Positions 37,200-47,715 of a stretch of DNA of 64,000 bases are shown here, in pieces; within the stretch, counting starts at the first letter, position 1, and each line of letters opens with the position of its first letter. Source of the DNA: Solanum dulcamara (taxonomy: Eukaryota > Streptophyta > Magnoliopsida > Solanales > Solanaceae); contig NC_077237.1 of NCBI RefSeq assembly GCF_947179165.1, positions 83,366,341-83,430,340 on the forward strand. The letters run 5' to 3'. Below the pieces are notes generated by a model. That model did no database searches. It was not told where the DNA came from and was given only the letters and a program-made list of their open reading frames with translations. The position numbers and the translations under genes are program-made.

Positions 37200-38129
37200 A
37201 TAACTGACTTTTCGATGCAATTTCAGGGGGAATTTATGTCTTTTTCCATAGTTCACTACTGACTTTCGCCAATGATATTCCGAAGTCTCAGAAACTCGCT
37301 CTAATTGAAAAAAAAGTTATTTCGATTTGCGCTTATTATCTTAAGTTTTGAATCGAAAGTTTAGTTGTTGGAATAGATTCTTTAATAATGTCATATCTTT
37401 AAAGTATGTAACTAATTTGGCTGCTGAGCGTGAGAAACGGTTATGTATGCTAAACTGATTTACCTTTTTTCTGTTCTTTTCTTGGCTTTTCTTCATGTCT
37501 ACGCAATAAATCATACTGGTCAGTTAGAAATGAATTTTTTTTGAGTATTATTTCTATAGCATTCTCTAATTATAAATTACCCATAAATAGGAATTATTAA
37601 ATTGTACCAGGTTTTTGTGGGAAATCTGGCCCAACTAATTTGTTTTTTTCTTTTCCATTAAGCATTCGATATTCGAAATATCATAAATGTACACTTTTGA
37701 TCCTTTTGTTTGTGAATAATTTACAAATTATTATAATTATTTTTGTTTCACTACTTAAATAAATATGTGTCATGTTAAGTTTGTGTTGTCACTCCATATT
37801 AGATTATAGTATCCAAATATAGTTATTTTTTATAAAAAAATTTGACAACCGTTTATTTTCTACATAAAAAGACAAAAAGAACACATATTTTAATTAATTA
37901 AAATTAATGCTAAATGCATTGAGTCATGCATCATAAGGTCTAAAATTAGAATTTACCAATAATTGAAGGAGTAAAAGTGTTACTTTTTTCCTATTTATTA
38001 GTTTTAATTAGGGATGTCAGATGGAGGGTTGGACTAAAGTTGTACAGATAAAAATGCGATGAGTTAATAATGTGACCCTCTAAAAATTACTTGGATTGAA
38101 ATGGGTTAAAAAGCGGATCATAACCGAAC

Positions 38130-38245
38130 TTATTTAATTCGACCCTTTCGTAGGAGATTCCACTTTTTTTGCTCCTGGATGACTGGAACTCATAACCTTA
38201 GAATTATAGTTGAGTGCGGATGCTTACTATCCGAGAAACTCCCTC
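38130..38245 (-). repeat. TS-type SINE 5' (tRNA-like) head
   Basis: On the minus strand the sequence reads CTCGGATAGTAAGCATCCGC, then CTAAGGTTATGAGTTCCAGT, CATCCAGGAGCAAA and GGAATC. It resembles the tRNA-derived head of TS SINEs (box B normally GTGAGTTCGAGTCACCC). The 3' half is missing or unrecognisable. Confidence 0.55.
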
Positions 38246-38920
38246 TTATCTAAATTTAATTTCTTGTTTATTCTTTTATAAGTTTAGAAGTACCTAATTT
38301 ATTTTCTTAAATATAATTAAAAAGATAACCATTTTGCTTAGAACACAGCCAAATGGATAATTAATTTAATTGCTTTTTAGGATAAGAAAAACATACCAAA
38401 CTAACAAAAAACATATTAGCCGCCTAACGCTCTAACTTCAAAGCACAAAACAAGGAAAACCCCACCAATTATTTTCCCTTAATTGTCCTCTTCGTCTTTA
38501 TAAGTTTGTTTAATTTTATAAGCCAACATATTCACATTTTATTTATGTTTTACCTAAATCAATCACGGAAATGCTATAATTTTTATTTAATGGATACTCT
38601 ATCTTTGCATGAAACCAAGTCAAGCATTAATCTTGTGTTTGTCATTGTTTCTCCTACTTTCTTCTTAGGTCACACGTTTGATCTACTCCTTCTCTTGATG
38701 TAGACATAAATAAGAAGGAAAAAAAAGAGAAGTATATAACTAAGGTCGAAGTTAGGGGCGCAAAGGGTTCATTTGGATCAATGTTGATGTCAATTTTTTT
38801 AATGTATATATAATTAATAGATGTTGAATTCACTTGGGGATTTTTTGCCCATTTAATACTATATTTTAAAATCCTTAGTAAAAAATTTTGATTTTGTCGC
38901 TGTCTATTATATATAACTAA

Positions 38921-39099
38921 GGGCTCGTTCGGGAATAAGTTATCCTACCTTCAATGTGTGATAAAAATAATGCTACAATCTCAGAAAACTAATCGCAAGA
39001 TAAGTTATCCCACAGTATTATCCTAACCAAACATGAAATAAACTCATCCTAAAATAAATTTCAGGATAGTTTTCCCTTATCCCTCGTAAGAAACGAGTC
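38921..39099. mobile_element. Tourist-like MITE (179 bp, TSD TAA)
   Basis: The left end GGGCTCGTTCGGG and the right end (reverse complement GACTCGTTTCTT) are imperfect inverted repeats. They are flanked by TAA (38918-38920 and 39100-39102). Internal GGATAAGTTATCCC-type repeats are present. It lies about 170 bp upstream of the TATA box of the small gene at 39370. Confidence 0.65.
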
Positions 39100-39274
39100 T
39101 AAGTGTTTGGTTAATCTTTTTCCCCATTTTCATCATCTTTTTCTGTTAATAGTTTTTGAGTACCTAACGTTTGTGTATTTACTCACTTTTTGCCCTTCAC
39201 GTTTTATGTACTTCTTCCAAAGGAATTATTTGCGGCGTTTGCCGTTAAAAGGCATAAAGTATATGAAGAGACCC

Positions 39275-39369
39275 TATATATAAATTCATATTATTCATTT
39301 CTTCATCAACATATATAGTCAAAATTATTCTCAATCTTTATTTTATTTGATTTTGTTTTTGTTCAAAAG
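39275..39369 (+). promoter_or_regulatory. TATA box and short leader of the 176-aa gene
   Basis: TATATATAA at 39275-39283, with an expected start near 39310 and a leader of about 60 nt before ATG 39370. Spacing and sequence are those of a normal plant core promoter, which supports the downstream frame being a real gene. Confidence 0.6.
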
Positions 39370-39900
39370 ATGAACAAGAAAGAAGTTCAACATTCCAAAA
39401 GAAATGTTCCGTTTTCAATGGAGAACAAGCAAGGTGTTAGTAATAAGGTGACACAAACAAAATTAGATTATGATCATACCCAATTTTCATCAATTAATCC
39501 TTTGACACTATCCAAAAACACAAAGGATTTAGATTTTCATGGCATGAAAATTCCTCCACCACCATGTTTTTATGAGCGTCCGCCGCGGTTGAGGAGTTCA
39601 TCATCAAGAAGGGGTTTCATCAAGAAGCAAGATGATGATCCATTTTATATAGCATACAAAGAGTGCACAAAGACTAGTACTTCAAGAAAGGGCAAGTTTT
39701 TTGGTAGTTTAAGCAAGGATGATTTTTTTATTGGGATGAAGAAGAATAAGCACTATATGTCTAGTGTTTTCTCATGTAAATATTCATGTAGTGTGAGAGA
39801 AGATAGTGTTGTCATGATCAACTTATCACACATTCCTATTTCAAAATCAATAAGGGAGAAGAGAGGAATTCAGAGTCCTCAGATCAAGATTGAGACGTGA
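39370..39900 (+). CDS. Uncharacterised intronless plant protein, 176 aa, basic, with PPPPCF and DDDPF motifs
   Basis: A single frame from ATG 39370 to TGA 39898-39900, with a good TATA box 95 bp upstream. The protein is basic and hydrophilic, with no signal peptide or membrane span. Visible features: a Lys/Gln-rich N-terminus; a Pro-rich motif (KIPPPPCFYERPP, about residues 61-73) followed by RSSSSRRGF; DDDPFYIAYKECT (about 88-100); a Lys-rich stretch; and a Cys-containing SCKYSCSVRED (about 135-145). Such motif islands in a disordered background look like a conserved plant regulatory or wound-type small protein, but I do not recognise the family. Codon use is balanced, unlike the random AT-rich frames nearby, and the length exceeds chance expectation. 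Confidence 0.65.
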   Translation: MNKKEVQHSKRNVPFSMENKQGVSNKVTQTKLDYDHTQFSSINPLTLSKNTKDLDFHGMKIPPPPCFYERPPRLRSSSSRRGFIKKQDDDPFYIAYKECTKTSTSRKGKFFGSLSKDDFFIGMKKNKHYMSSVFSCKYSCSVREDSVVMINLSHIPISKSIREKRGIQSPQIKIET

Positions 39901-40394
39901 TATACAATCAGACTTCTTTATAACAATTATATTAACAATTTATTTTCATTGAAATAGTCAAAAAGGATTTGTACAAATGGCGCGGTTATAAAAAAGTTGA
40001 AGTGTACTTGTCTAATTTTGTTATGTCTGTGTGCTATATATGCAAATTGTCCTAGATTTTGTTCTATATGAAGAGAGTCATCTTCGTCTTTCTTTAATTC
40101 ATTTTCTGTCTTGCTAGTGTACTTCGTTTCTTAGTCTAATTGAGTAATTATATTTTGCGTGATATGTTAATGTAATATATATAGTTGTTGATTGAAAAGA
40201 GAAAATAATGCAATTTTTCCCTTATAATATTGATAAAAAAAATTACCGTTCATTCGTTTTGGGACAATTGTTTAACAAATAACACTCTTTTTATTTTATA
40301 TTTTGTAATTTATAGACTTTTTAGATCGTAATCAAAATGTCCCTTTTGAATAAATTGAAAATGTTAAAAGTGCAATTCACCTCGAAAAGAATTT
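39901..40394. other. 3' flank of the 176-aa gene; no other gene seen
   Basis: AT-rich. It probably contains the 3' UTR (TTATAACAATTATATTAAC region and T-rich tracts to about 40200). Nothing else is recognised before the Copia relic begins. Confidence 0.4.
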
Positions 40395-41145
40395 CTTATT
40401 TTACTCGAGATCGAAACACATTGATGTGCGCTATCACTGGATTTGAGATGTATTGAAGATGAAGCAGTTCAGCTGGAGAAGATCCATACCAATGAGAATG
40501 GATCAGATATGCTGACAAAGTCTATTATGAGGGAGAAGTTTGAATACTGTCGACAAGAAGCAGGAATGACTAAGCTTTCATGTAGTCAAAAGGAGGAGAA
40601 TTGATGTAATGTTTCTTCTACATAACAAAATGCAAGCTGGCATTTTGGATAAGTCAAAAGAATTGCATAACTTTTGACTATGTAAAGTCAAAAATGGCGT
40701 GAAGGGAAGAGAAGACAATTTTAATTTTTCATTTGAAAAATCAAAGAAGTCAAAAACAGCGTGAAAGGTTTTATTTGGCTATAAATAAGTCATTCTCTCT
40801 TCGGCTTTAAGATGTCACACACAACCACAAGAGTAAGTGAAACATTCTTCGCATAGAGAGATCGACGACGTTCTTCAATAAAAGAGAGTTATTTTGTATT
40901 TTTTTTGAGAGGTTCTTAAAAGAGTGGGTTAGTAATCAGAGAAGTTCTTTGATTTGAGTGAGTTGTTGTGAGGCTCTCTTTGTACGCCTACTATTTGTAA
41001 TAGTGGAAGATTGTTTAGAGTTGGTTTATGAACGTAGCCTAAAAGTTTTTTGGTGAATTACAACCACGTTAAATTTCTGGTGTCTACTTTGCTCTATTTA
41101 TTCCTCCTAATTTTTTTATCGCTTATTCCGCTGCGTGCCCCCAAT
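40395..41145 (+). mobile_element. Ty1/Copia 3' end: RNase H C-terminus, polypurine tract and 3' LTR
   Basis: RNase H tail motifs are visible in two frames: SKHIDVRYHWI and EDEAVQLEKIHTNENGSDML..TKSIMREKFEYC. These are followed by the purine tract AAAAGGAGGAGAA (40589-40601) and an LTR beginning TGATGTAATG at 40602. The LTR has a TATA-like GGCTATAAATAAGTC (about 40780-40795). It ends with CCGCTGCGTGCCCCCAATAA at about 41145, where the final CA is not preserved. The rest of the element and the 5' LTR are absent, so this is a 5'-truncated relic. Confidence 0.75.
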
Positions 41146-41497
41146 AATGATTTCATGAGAAATCCTTTATTGACGATCCAAATTTTGATAGAACTCGGGT
41201 TGTTCTGCTCTATCAAAGAAGAACAATTTGCACTAGAGCCAAGTGGTGAAGTCTATAGCATTATTTTTTTAAAATCTAGTGTATGTATATATGAGAATGT
41301 TGAAAAAAATATAATTATAAAGTTGGGGCATGTTGGTACTCAGTTTAATGTATTTTTTAACAGTGTGTTTGTAGGGTATAATAGTTATCAATCCATTCGA
41401 ATCTCTGAAGAAGTCAGGCAGAGGAGAAATATTCTTGAATTAGTTGTGCCAACAACCAATGAGACAAAATAACATCCCTCTATCATATTAAGACCAA
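41146..41497. other. Unassigned segment with an open frame between two retroelement relics
   Basis: The frame that spans 41050-41472 starts inside the Copia LTR. It then reads through non-LTR sequence encoding, for example, KLGHVGTQFNVFFNSVFVGY and RQRRNILELVVPTTNETK. I do not recognise the protein. It may be host-gene debris or an unknown element's coding part. The N-terminal portion is simply LTR sequence, so the frame as a whole is not a gene. Confidence 0.35.
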
Positions 41498-41510
41498 GAA
41501 ACACATTGTT

Positions 41511-41735
41511 AAATTAGGTCTTAGGCCTAACTCACACTCCAAAAGCTAGCTCAAAGGGAGGAGAATTTCCCAAGCCTTATAAGAAGTCCACCCATCTCAT
41601 TAAATATCAATGTGGGACTTTTGTCATTCCTCAACACCCCATCTCACACCTAGTGCTTAGCATCTGGTGTGTGGATAATTTTAATTTTGAAGGCTCAACA
41701 TTGGGTGATACGGGTCTTACTCTGATACCATATTA
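41511..41735 (-). mobile_element. TRIM-like LTR fragment (one short LTR plus primer-binding site)
   Basis: On the minus strand a terminal repeat begins TGTTGAGGAATGACAAAAGT (from about 41639) and ends CCTAATTTAACA (41511). An internal strip rich in GGTGTGAGATGGGG and a tRNA-Met-type site TGGTATCAGAG (41733-41723) lie next to it. This layout matches a TRIM family with ~130-bp LTRs that is dispersed in many plants, also recognisable by GTGGACTTCTTATAAGGC. Only one LTR is seen; the partner beyond the primer site is lost. Confidence 0.55.
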
Positions 41736-41900
41736 AGCTACAATAATGGTGATTTCTAGGATCAAGCCATTGTAGAGGGAAAGAAGAAGCTCAGAATTAT
41801 ATTGCTCGATAGACAGTGAAGATCGTGGTTCTAGGAGAGTTCAACAATGATTAACACTGATGCTACTGATTCTGTACAAGGAGGAGTTATAGTAATTGAT

Positions 41901-44307
41901 TGTCACTCTCCTCAATGGTACCCTAGATGTGGCCGGCACTCGAAAGCCATTTCTGGCCTTCAAGCGAACCACCTGGTCCAATCACACTTTCATTCAATCA
42001 CTTTCTATCGGCGGAAGACTCATTTATAGAGCTACTATCCATAATCTAAGGTCAAAAGCCAAACGACTGTCAAATGAATAAACAGCTAGAATAGAACTAC
42101 TCAAACGAACAAATCAACATTCCCACACTCGGGTCTATGAAGCCTTTATCAACAATCTGGGAGGTGCCAATGACAAGCCCATGGCTACCAACAATCAAAA
42201 GAAAGAAAACAAAATAAAGTTGTAACGAAGATCTCGGCATCATCTGGAAACTAGGAGGACTCACCAACTAGCTGGGAGTGAGTAAATCCTCAACAGTGCG
42301 CCGGTTGATGATCTCTAGTACCTGTCTCTGCATCATGAAATGATGCAGGCCAAATGGCATCAGTACATGGAATGTACGAGTATATAAAATGACTGAATGA
42401 AATAACGTCAGAAGAATCAAACCAACTCGGAAGCTCAACTCAGAAAGAAGAATAACTCAATCAAGCGTCTTGAGTCTAAACAAGAATATGGTTTAGACGG
42501 GACCAAATCACATACAATTCAACTCTATCCGAATCAGAGTACTATCAAAACCTATATGGGAGTTTCTCTTATTCAACAACCATCACTTATGAGCTAGTGA
42601 CAGTACAACAAACCGACGTTGTTGCCGCGTCCGTTCATACTTTGCCAGGGTATGAATGAATCAACCAATCATGGATCCAATCCAACCAAGTCCTATAATG
42701 TCAGGACAATAATTTTGGGGAAATATCTGACTTTAATGGTTTAATCCCAATCTACGTTTGGCGACGTAGTTATTGGATTCAAGTTATTACTTACTCTTAC
42801 CCAATTCGGTGCTCGATACTCCTCCCAAGACTCAATGCTCATAAAACTCCATCCACTCAACTCAATCAAGTCATATCGGTAAGTCTCATTTAGAACCTTG
42901 CCAATTTATCAACTCTATCACAGTCAAACCTCTCCCGATTATATCTTTCGAGAGTAACTTAGATATGCATTTATAACAACATACAAACATATCCAATCAT
43001 TCCTCTTTTCATTTAACAAATCTTTGGGACTCATCTTAACTCCAAGGTTTTAAATCAACAATTCAAGATGAACAACATATTTAAGAAAATTAACATATTT
43101 AACAAAATCAACATGGTTAAGAAAGTCAATAAAGTATGTTTAGCAACTCATCTCCGTTGACTCATACTAACATGAAGATTTTTAGAAATTTCTTGGCTCA
43201 ACAACATCAACATAACAAGAATCAAGTTTATAGCTGACAAGACTCATTTGGACATAAGCCTATCAAGAAACTCCATTCTTATCAACTTTTAACCTCAAAG
43301 AAAGTATAGGGCACATGGGTGGACTCAACCCATGCTTTGAGTAGCCTTACATACCTTGTGAAGACTTTGAAGAAACCTTGATGTTAGGTCTTTAATGGAA
43401 GGCTTGAATTCTTGAAGTTCTTGAAGACAATCTTTGTTGGAGAAGGATTTGAATAAGAAGAGAGGGGATTTCTAGGACTTTTAGAGAGAGGAAGGGACTG
43501 AAATAATGACCCAAAAATGTTCAAGGCTTGTGTATATAAAATTTAGGGAAATGCCCAAATTGCCCTTTCTCCAAAAATTTGGAAAAAACGGGTAAAACAC
43601 TCTTGGCGCGATAGTGGCGCGTCGCGCTATTGCGGCGCCAAGTCAAATATAGGATTAAAACCTGCACATCTGATAGTGGCGCATCGCGCCAAGGACCAAA
43701 CTACTGAGGCTGTTTTATGGCGCTATAGTAGCGCGTCGCGCCCTTACAGCGCCAAGCCTATATTTTCTGGGTTCTGGAAAATAGGCTTGAAAACCCTGCA
43801 CATCTTATAGTGGCGCGCCACGCCAGAGACCAAACTACTGAGGCTTGTTCCTGGCGCAATAGTGGCGCGTCGCGCCACTGCGGCGCCAAGCCCAGGTTTC
43901 CAGTAGTTGCCACCCAGGCCTGAAATTCCTGCAGTACTAGTCTGTCTTAGAATAGTCATAACTTTTGACTCCAAACTCCAAAAATTACAATCTTGGCGGC
44001 GTTGGAAAGAAGAATCGAAGACCTTTAATTTAATAGGTCATGGTCCACCTAGATCATCATATTTCAAAAGATATGGTCATTAGAAGTCGACCCCTTATAC
44101 GAACTCATTCCATAACTTAGCCACGACGTATTCTTTGGACTTAGCTTGGTTCTAGGGGTCCTTTGTGACCCCACATCACCCCTAACACTCTTCAATTATT
44201 TAAGAACTCATCCTAACTCATGCATACACTTCACTATAGTCGAGTTCGATCCTACACGTATACAAGAAGAGTCCGAATCTTAGTGAAGAATTTTGGGGGG
44301 TGTTACA
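41901..44307 (-). mobile_element. Solo Gypsy-type LTR H (2.4 kb) inside the Copia gag
   Basis: The plus-strand ends are TGTCACTCTCC (41901) and GGGGGGTGTTACA (44307), so it reads TGTAACACC.. on the minus strand. A perfect 5-bp duplication TTGAT lies at 41896-41900 and 44308-44312. Its end region (GATGTGGCCGGCACTCGAAAGCC and neighbours) is related to the LTR ends of Gypsy A and D. There is no internal domain, so it is a solo LTR. A TATA-like TTTATATACACAAGCC (minus) sits near 43530-43545. Confidence 0.9.
43605..43895. repeat. GC-rich minisatellite of GCGCGTCGCGC palindromes (period ~134 bp) in solo LTR H
   Basis: Five copies of ATAGTGGCGCGTCGCGCC-like sequence (about 43608, 43672, 43724, 43807, 43859). 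They lie within two larger units that start CCTGCACATCT at 43661 and 43795 and contain GACCAAACTACTGAGGC. The motif is self-complementary and rich in CpG, in sharp contrast with the AT-rich surroundings. Confidence 0.8.
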
Positions 44308-45460
44308 TTGATGCACATCATCCATTGTATCTACAAGCATGTGACACTCTAGGTAGCTCTTTAGTTTCAGTACAACTCACTGGATTTGAGAATTACTCTT
44401 TATGGAGTAGATCAATGAAGATAGATCTGCTAGGTAAAGGAAAACTAGGTTTCATCAATGGCAAAAGTTTCAAAGATAAGTTTCATGTTTCACTGCATGA
44501 TCTTTGGGAAAAATGCAATACCATTGTTATTTCGTGGATTATGATCTCTGTTAGTAGAGAATTACTCAGTGGAATAGTATGTGCTAGTAATACTCAACAG
44601 GCGTGGACTGATTTGAGAGACAAATTTGACAAAGTAGATGAATCTAGAATGTTCTATCTACACAAAGAGATTGCTACATTCAATCAAGGAATGATGTCAA
44701 TTTCCAGCTATTTTTCCAGACACAAGGAGTTGTGGATGGCGTATGATTCACTTATGCCTTGTCCTAGTTGTGCATGTGAGGTCTCTAAAACATATGCAGT
44801 TCATTTTGATTGTCAGAGGTTGATGCAATTTCTTTTAGGGTTAAATGAGTCTTATAATCAATGTAGAAATCAGATTATGATGTTGGATCCAGTATCTGGA
44901 GTAAACAAAGCTTACTCTCTAGTAATGGCTGACGAAAGTCAAAGAATACTTGGTAAAGCTAATGAAGTAGGAAATGAAAATTCTGGATCTAGTCAGGCTG
45001 ACTATTTGAATGAAATTATGGCATTTTTCAATAGTGGCAAAGGGAATATGAATATGAATCGTGCAAGATCTAGCTCACATTGAGGGAACATGAGCATGAC
45101 TAGATCAGGACCTCATGCACATTCAAGAACTAGCTCTAGATCTACTCAGAAATCTTACAATAGCAACTTGTATTGTGATTACTGCAACTAGAAGGGTCAT
45201 ACTAGGGCCATTTGCTATAGATTGCATGGTTATCCTGCTGATTGAAAAGGTAAGAAAAGAACTGGTCCTGGACCTATTACTTCAGCTCATCTCACAGGAG
45301 TTAGTATTGGCCATGAACAAAGCATGAATTCTCAGAATCAATCACCTTACCACCCACATGGATCAACTAGTAGCAGTAGGACTCCGGATAGATCTTCCAA
45401 GCAAGGAGTTGGTAGTATCAACCCTGATATCTCTGTTACTTTTATCACTGGAGCATGATA

Positions 45461-45700
45461 AAAAGATGGATGTCAAAATTAAAGATGCAATTAATAAGTT
45501 TAAAATACAGACAAAAATTGGTTCACAACAACTTAGACGAAAATTATGTTGTCAGTTAGACCTTAGAGCCCTTATGGAGTATTTTCTCACCCTTGTTTTA
45601 ATTTTTTCTCAGTCGCACATACGTTGAGGACAATGCATGCTTCAAGTATGGGTGAGGTACTTCCTTTATATCTATTTTGGGTTATATATGTGTGGCTTTT
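45461..45700. other. Retroelement 3'-end fragment of unclear family
   Basis: TTTTTTCTCAGTCGCACATA then GTTGAGGACAATGCATGCTT and CAAGTATGGGTGAGGT resemble the sequence that follows the coding region in Tat/Athila-type Gypsy elements. The segment before it (45461-45590) is not recognised. It abuts the truncated Copia gag without a visible duplication. Confidence 0.4.
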
Positions 45701-47174
45701 GTCTGTCAAAATTAAATAGCAACAAGGGTGTGTTTGGTATGGAGGAAAATATTTTTTAATTAATGGAAAAAGATTCAAATATGTTATTGAATTTTGAGAA
45801 AAGGTACATCTACGTCATTTGTTAAAAATTGGATTCACTTATGTCATTATCGTTCAAAGAGTGTTCATTCATGCCATTATTTTTAACAGAAAATATATTC
45901 GATTTTGAGATACCACTTTGCACACATGGTCAGCTATAATAGGACCATGTAACTAATTAAATTTAAAAAAATACAAAATTCAACCCACCTGGTAAGGTGA
46001 AATACCATAGCCATATGAAGACCTTCGATATCAATCTTAAACCATCAATCTTAAATAATTTGATGTGTAGTGGGGTAGTAATATGATATATATAATGTGG
46101 AGAACATGTCATACTGATTACAAAAGTTACGGAGTTTTTTTTACCGTTATACCTTCTAATATATCATGCACTTAATATTTTAATTTTAATACCAATCCTT
46201 GAACACCACCACCTCCCGACCCCTACTTCAAGCTCCTTATATATATGCTTTGATTGATATCAAATTTTGTCAATGGCAAATGCACAACTGATGGGGATTT
46301 GGATTGACATCTTCCCTCCTTTCTTGTACTAATAAAGAAAATAGACCTAACGTTGGAGTAATCGAATTGAACCCTATGGAATGGCGTGTTAGGCTATCTT
46401 TCAATTTTCACACACATTATAGAGTTATATTTATCAAAACATGCCACGTGGAGTATATTAGAATTATGGTATGAAAACAAACATCTTTTTTTTTATATTT
46501 ATTACTTTTGATATCTGACTTTGTGTGATACAGTATCATTTTTTTATTTTACTCCCTCTTGTTATTTTATCCATGTTGAATTATATTTATTTGGCAAAAA
46601 GTCCATAAAAGGTGTACTCTTCTATTTAAGAATTTATTTATTTTAAGGTTAGTTTTAAAACATTTCAAAGTCTTCTCTTTTTTAAAAAAATAATAATTTA
46701 TATGTCCAATCAAATAACATCATATAAATTGAAATAGAGAAAGTATATTGTATTATTTTTTGACTTGTAATTACATATCTTAGTAATTAGGCAGTAATTT
46801 CCCAAAATAAGACCCTTAGTAGCTAACACATCTTAAATAAAACTTAAGATTTTTCAATGGATCAATCAAATTCGATTTCAACTTTGGAAAAATCATATAA
46901 CACACACTTAAATATGAATAAGAAATACATAAATAATTAAATTTTCATAATTAATATTTGCATAAAATTCCATAGATTATTTAATAAGAACCCATTTATT
47001 TTATTTGTAATTATTTTTTTATGTTTTATCCCCAACATTAATTATTTATTTTTACCAATTATTTTTTAAGACCGAAAATTATTTTTCATGGGACTCATTT
47101 TTTAGATGAATAAACAAAATGATAAGTCTTAAATAAATAAATCTGGAGTCCACAATTTCAAAAATTTCAAAAAT

Positions 47175-47258
47175 AATGTTACTTGGGTTTGATCCCAAGA
47201 CTTTGGTTCGAAACATAAAGCCCTGACCATCAAGCCAAGTAGACCACATACGAGGGAA
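47175..47258 (-). repeat. tRNA-like SINE head
   Basis: On the minus strand TTGGCTTGATGGTCAGGGC (box A-like) is followed by TGTTTCGAACCAAAGTCTTG and GGGATCAAACCC (box B-like). There is no base-paired acceptor stem, so it is not a functional tRNA. The SINE body and duplication were not delimited. Confidence 0.4.
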
Positions 47259-47461
47259 GCACACAGCTGAAGCAGACATGTTGACGCTCAGACGCTCAGC
47301 TATGTGCTTATTCCCCTTTCTTATATAGTAACAAGCATGACATGCATCGTAGAAATTGAATTAGGCTCAAAATTTAATTTTTTAAAATAATTCTTCTAGT
47401 CTATTAACTATGTAAGAACTATTGAAGATTGATTCAAAGTATGACCTAGTCAAATTTAAAT

Positions 47462-47715
47462 TGTTAGTAGTTTCCTATTTTCTTGGGTTGTTAGCAGCAT
47501 TATTTCTTTTATTTTACTGATATTGAATAGTAGTTGCTTAGTTAGTGGAGTAATGGTTAACTTAGTGACTTGGAGGTTTCTTTATTTTGTAAGCCTATAT
47601 AAAGGTTGTATCTCCCTTTGTTTTTAATATATAGAAAAGCTGAGTTTCAGCATATATTCAGGTGTCTTACTTTCGGCCTCTGTTCTTTAAGTTGTTTGTT
47701 GTCTTTTTCCCAACA
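47462..47715 (+). mobile_element. Copia-type LTR relic (solo LTR-like)
   Basis: It begins TGTTAGTAGTTTCC and ends TTTTTCCCAACA, with a core promoter (CCTATATAAAGG at about 47595) and a T-rich R region in between (CTCCCTTTGTTTTTAATATA). The start could instead be TGTAAGAAC at 47411. No matching 5-bp flanks were found, so the limits are uncertain. Confidence 0.45.

Larger units (their letters stand above)
19381..37247. mobile_element. MULE-like element (878 bp native) with ~110-bp inverted ends, split by a nested Gypsy element
   Basis: The left end GGAAAAAGACATAAAT at 19382 continues through GAAAAGTCAGTTACACAC and CACCTAAACTATCTAAAA to about 19490. The inverted counterpart runs from about 20135 to 20215 (TTTAGGTAGTTTAGGTGTGT...), is cut at 20215 and resumes at 37205 (TGACTTTTCGATG... 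GTCTTTTTCC to 37247). The flanks ATAGTTCAC at 19372-19380 and 37248-37256 are identical, a 9-bp duplication typical of Mutator-like elements. Without the insertion it would be 878 bp, with no coding capacity. Confidence 0.82.
37257..39270. other. AT-rich intergenic region after the MULE nest
   Basis: Apart from a SINE head and a Tourist-like MITE listed separately, I see no gene, RNA or repeat that can be named. The small frame 38506-38703 has no support. Confidence 0.6.
41847..45460 (+). pseudogene. Ty1/Copia gag (Retrotran_gag_3-type), split by a solo Gypsy LTR
   Basis: It starts at ATG 41847, is interrupted at 41900 and resumes at 44313. The join reads ..VIVIDAHHPLYLQACDT. Motifs HPLYL, VQLTGFENYSLWSRSM, LLGKGKLGFING, DLRDKFDKV and FLLGLNESY mark the plant Copia gag domain. 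A CCHC knuckle follows (CDYC..KGHTRAICYRLHGYP). Stops at about 45081, 45189 and 45242 (TAG/TGA, the last two in place of Trp) break it. It ends before protease. No pol is present, and the flanking LTRs are not identifiable. Confidence 0.82.

Noticed and set aside
41050..41472. 140-aa plus-strand frame as a host gene
   Set aside because: Its first third is the 3' LTR of a Copia relic, so the frame is a fusion across a repeat boundary; only the distal part is kept as an unassigned segment.
43600..43900. CRISPR-like or phage repeat array
   Set aside because: The genome is eukaryotic; repeats are diverged minisatellite units inside a solo LTR with no spacers of constant length or cas genes.
47175..47258. 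Possible tRNA gene (box A and B on the minus strand)
   Set aside because: No acceptor-stem pairing and no proper anticodon arm; best explained as a SINE head.
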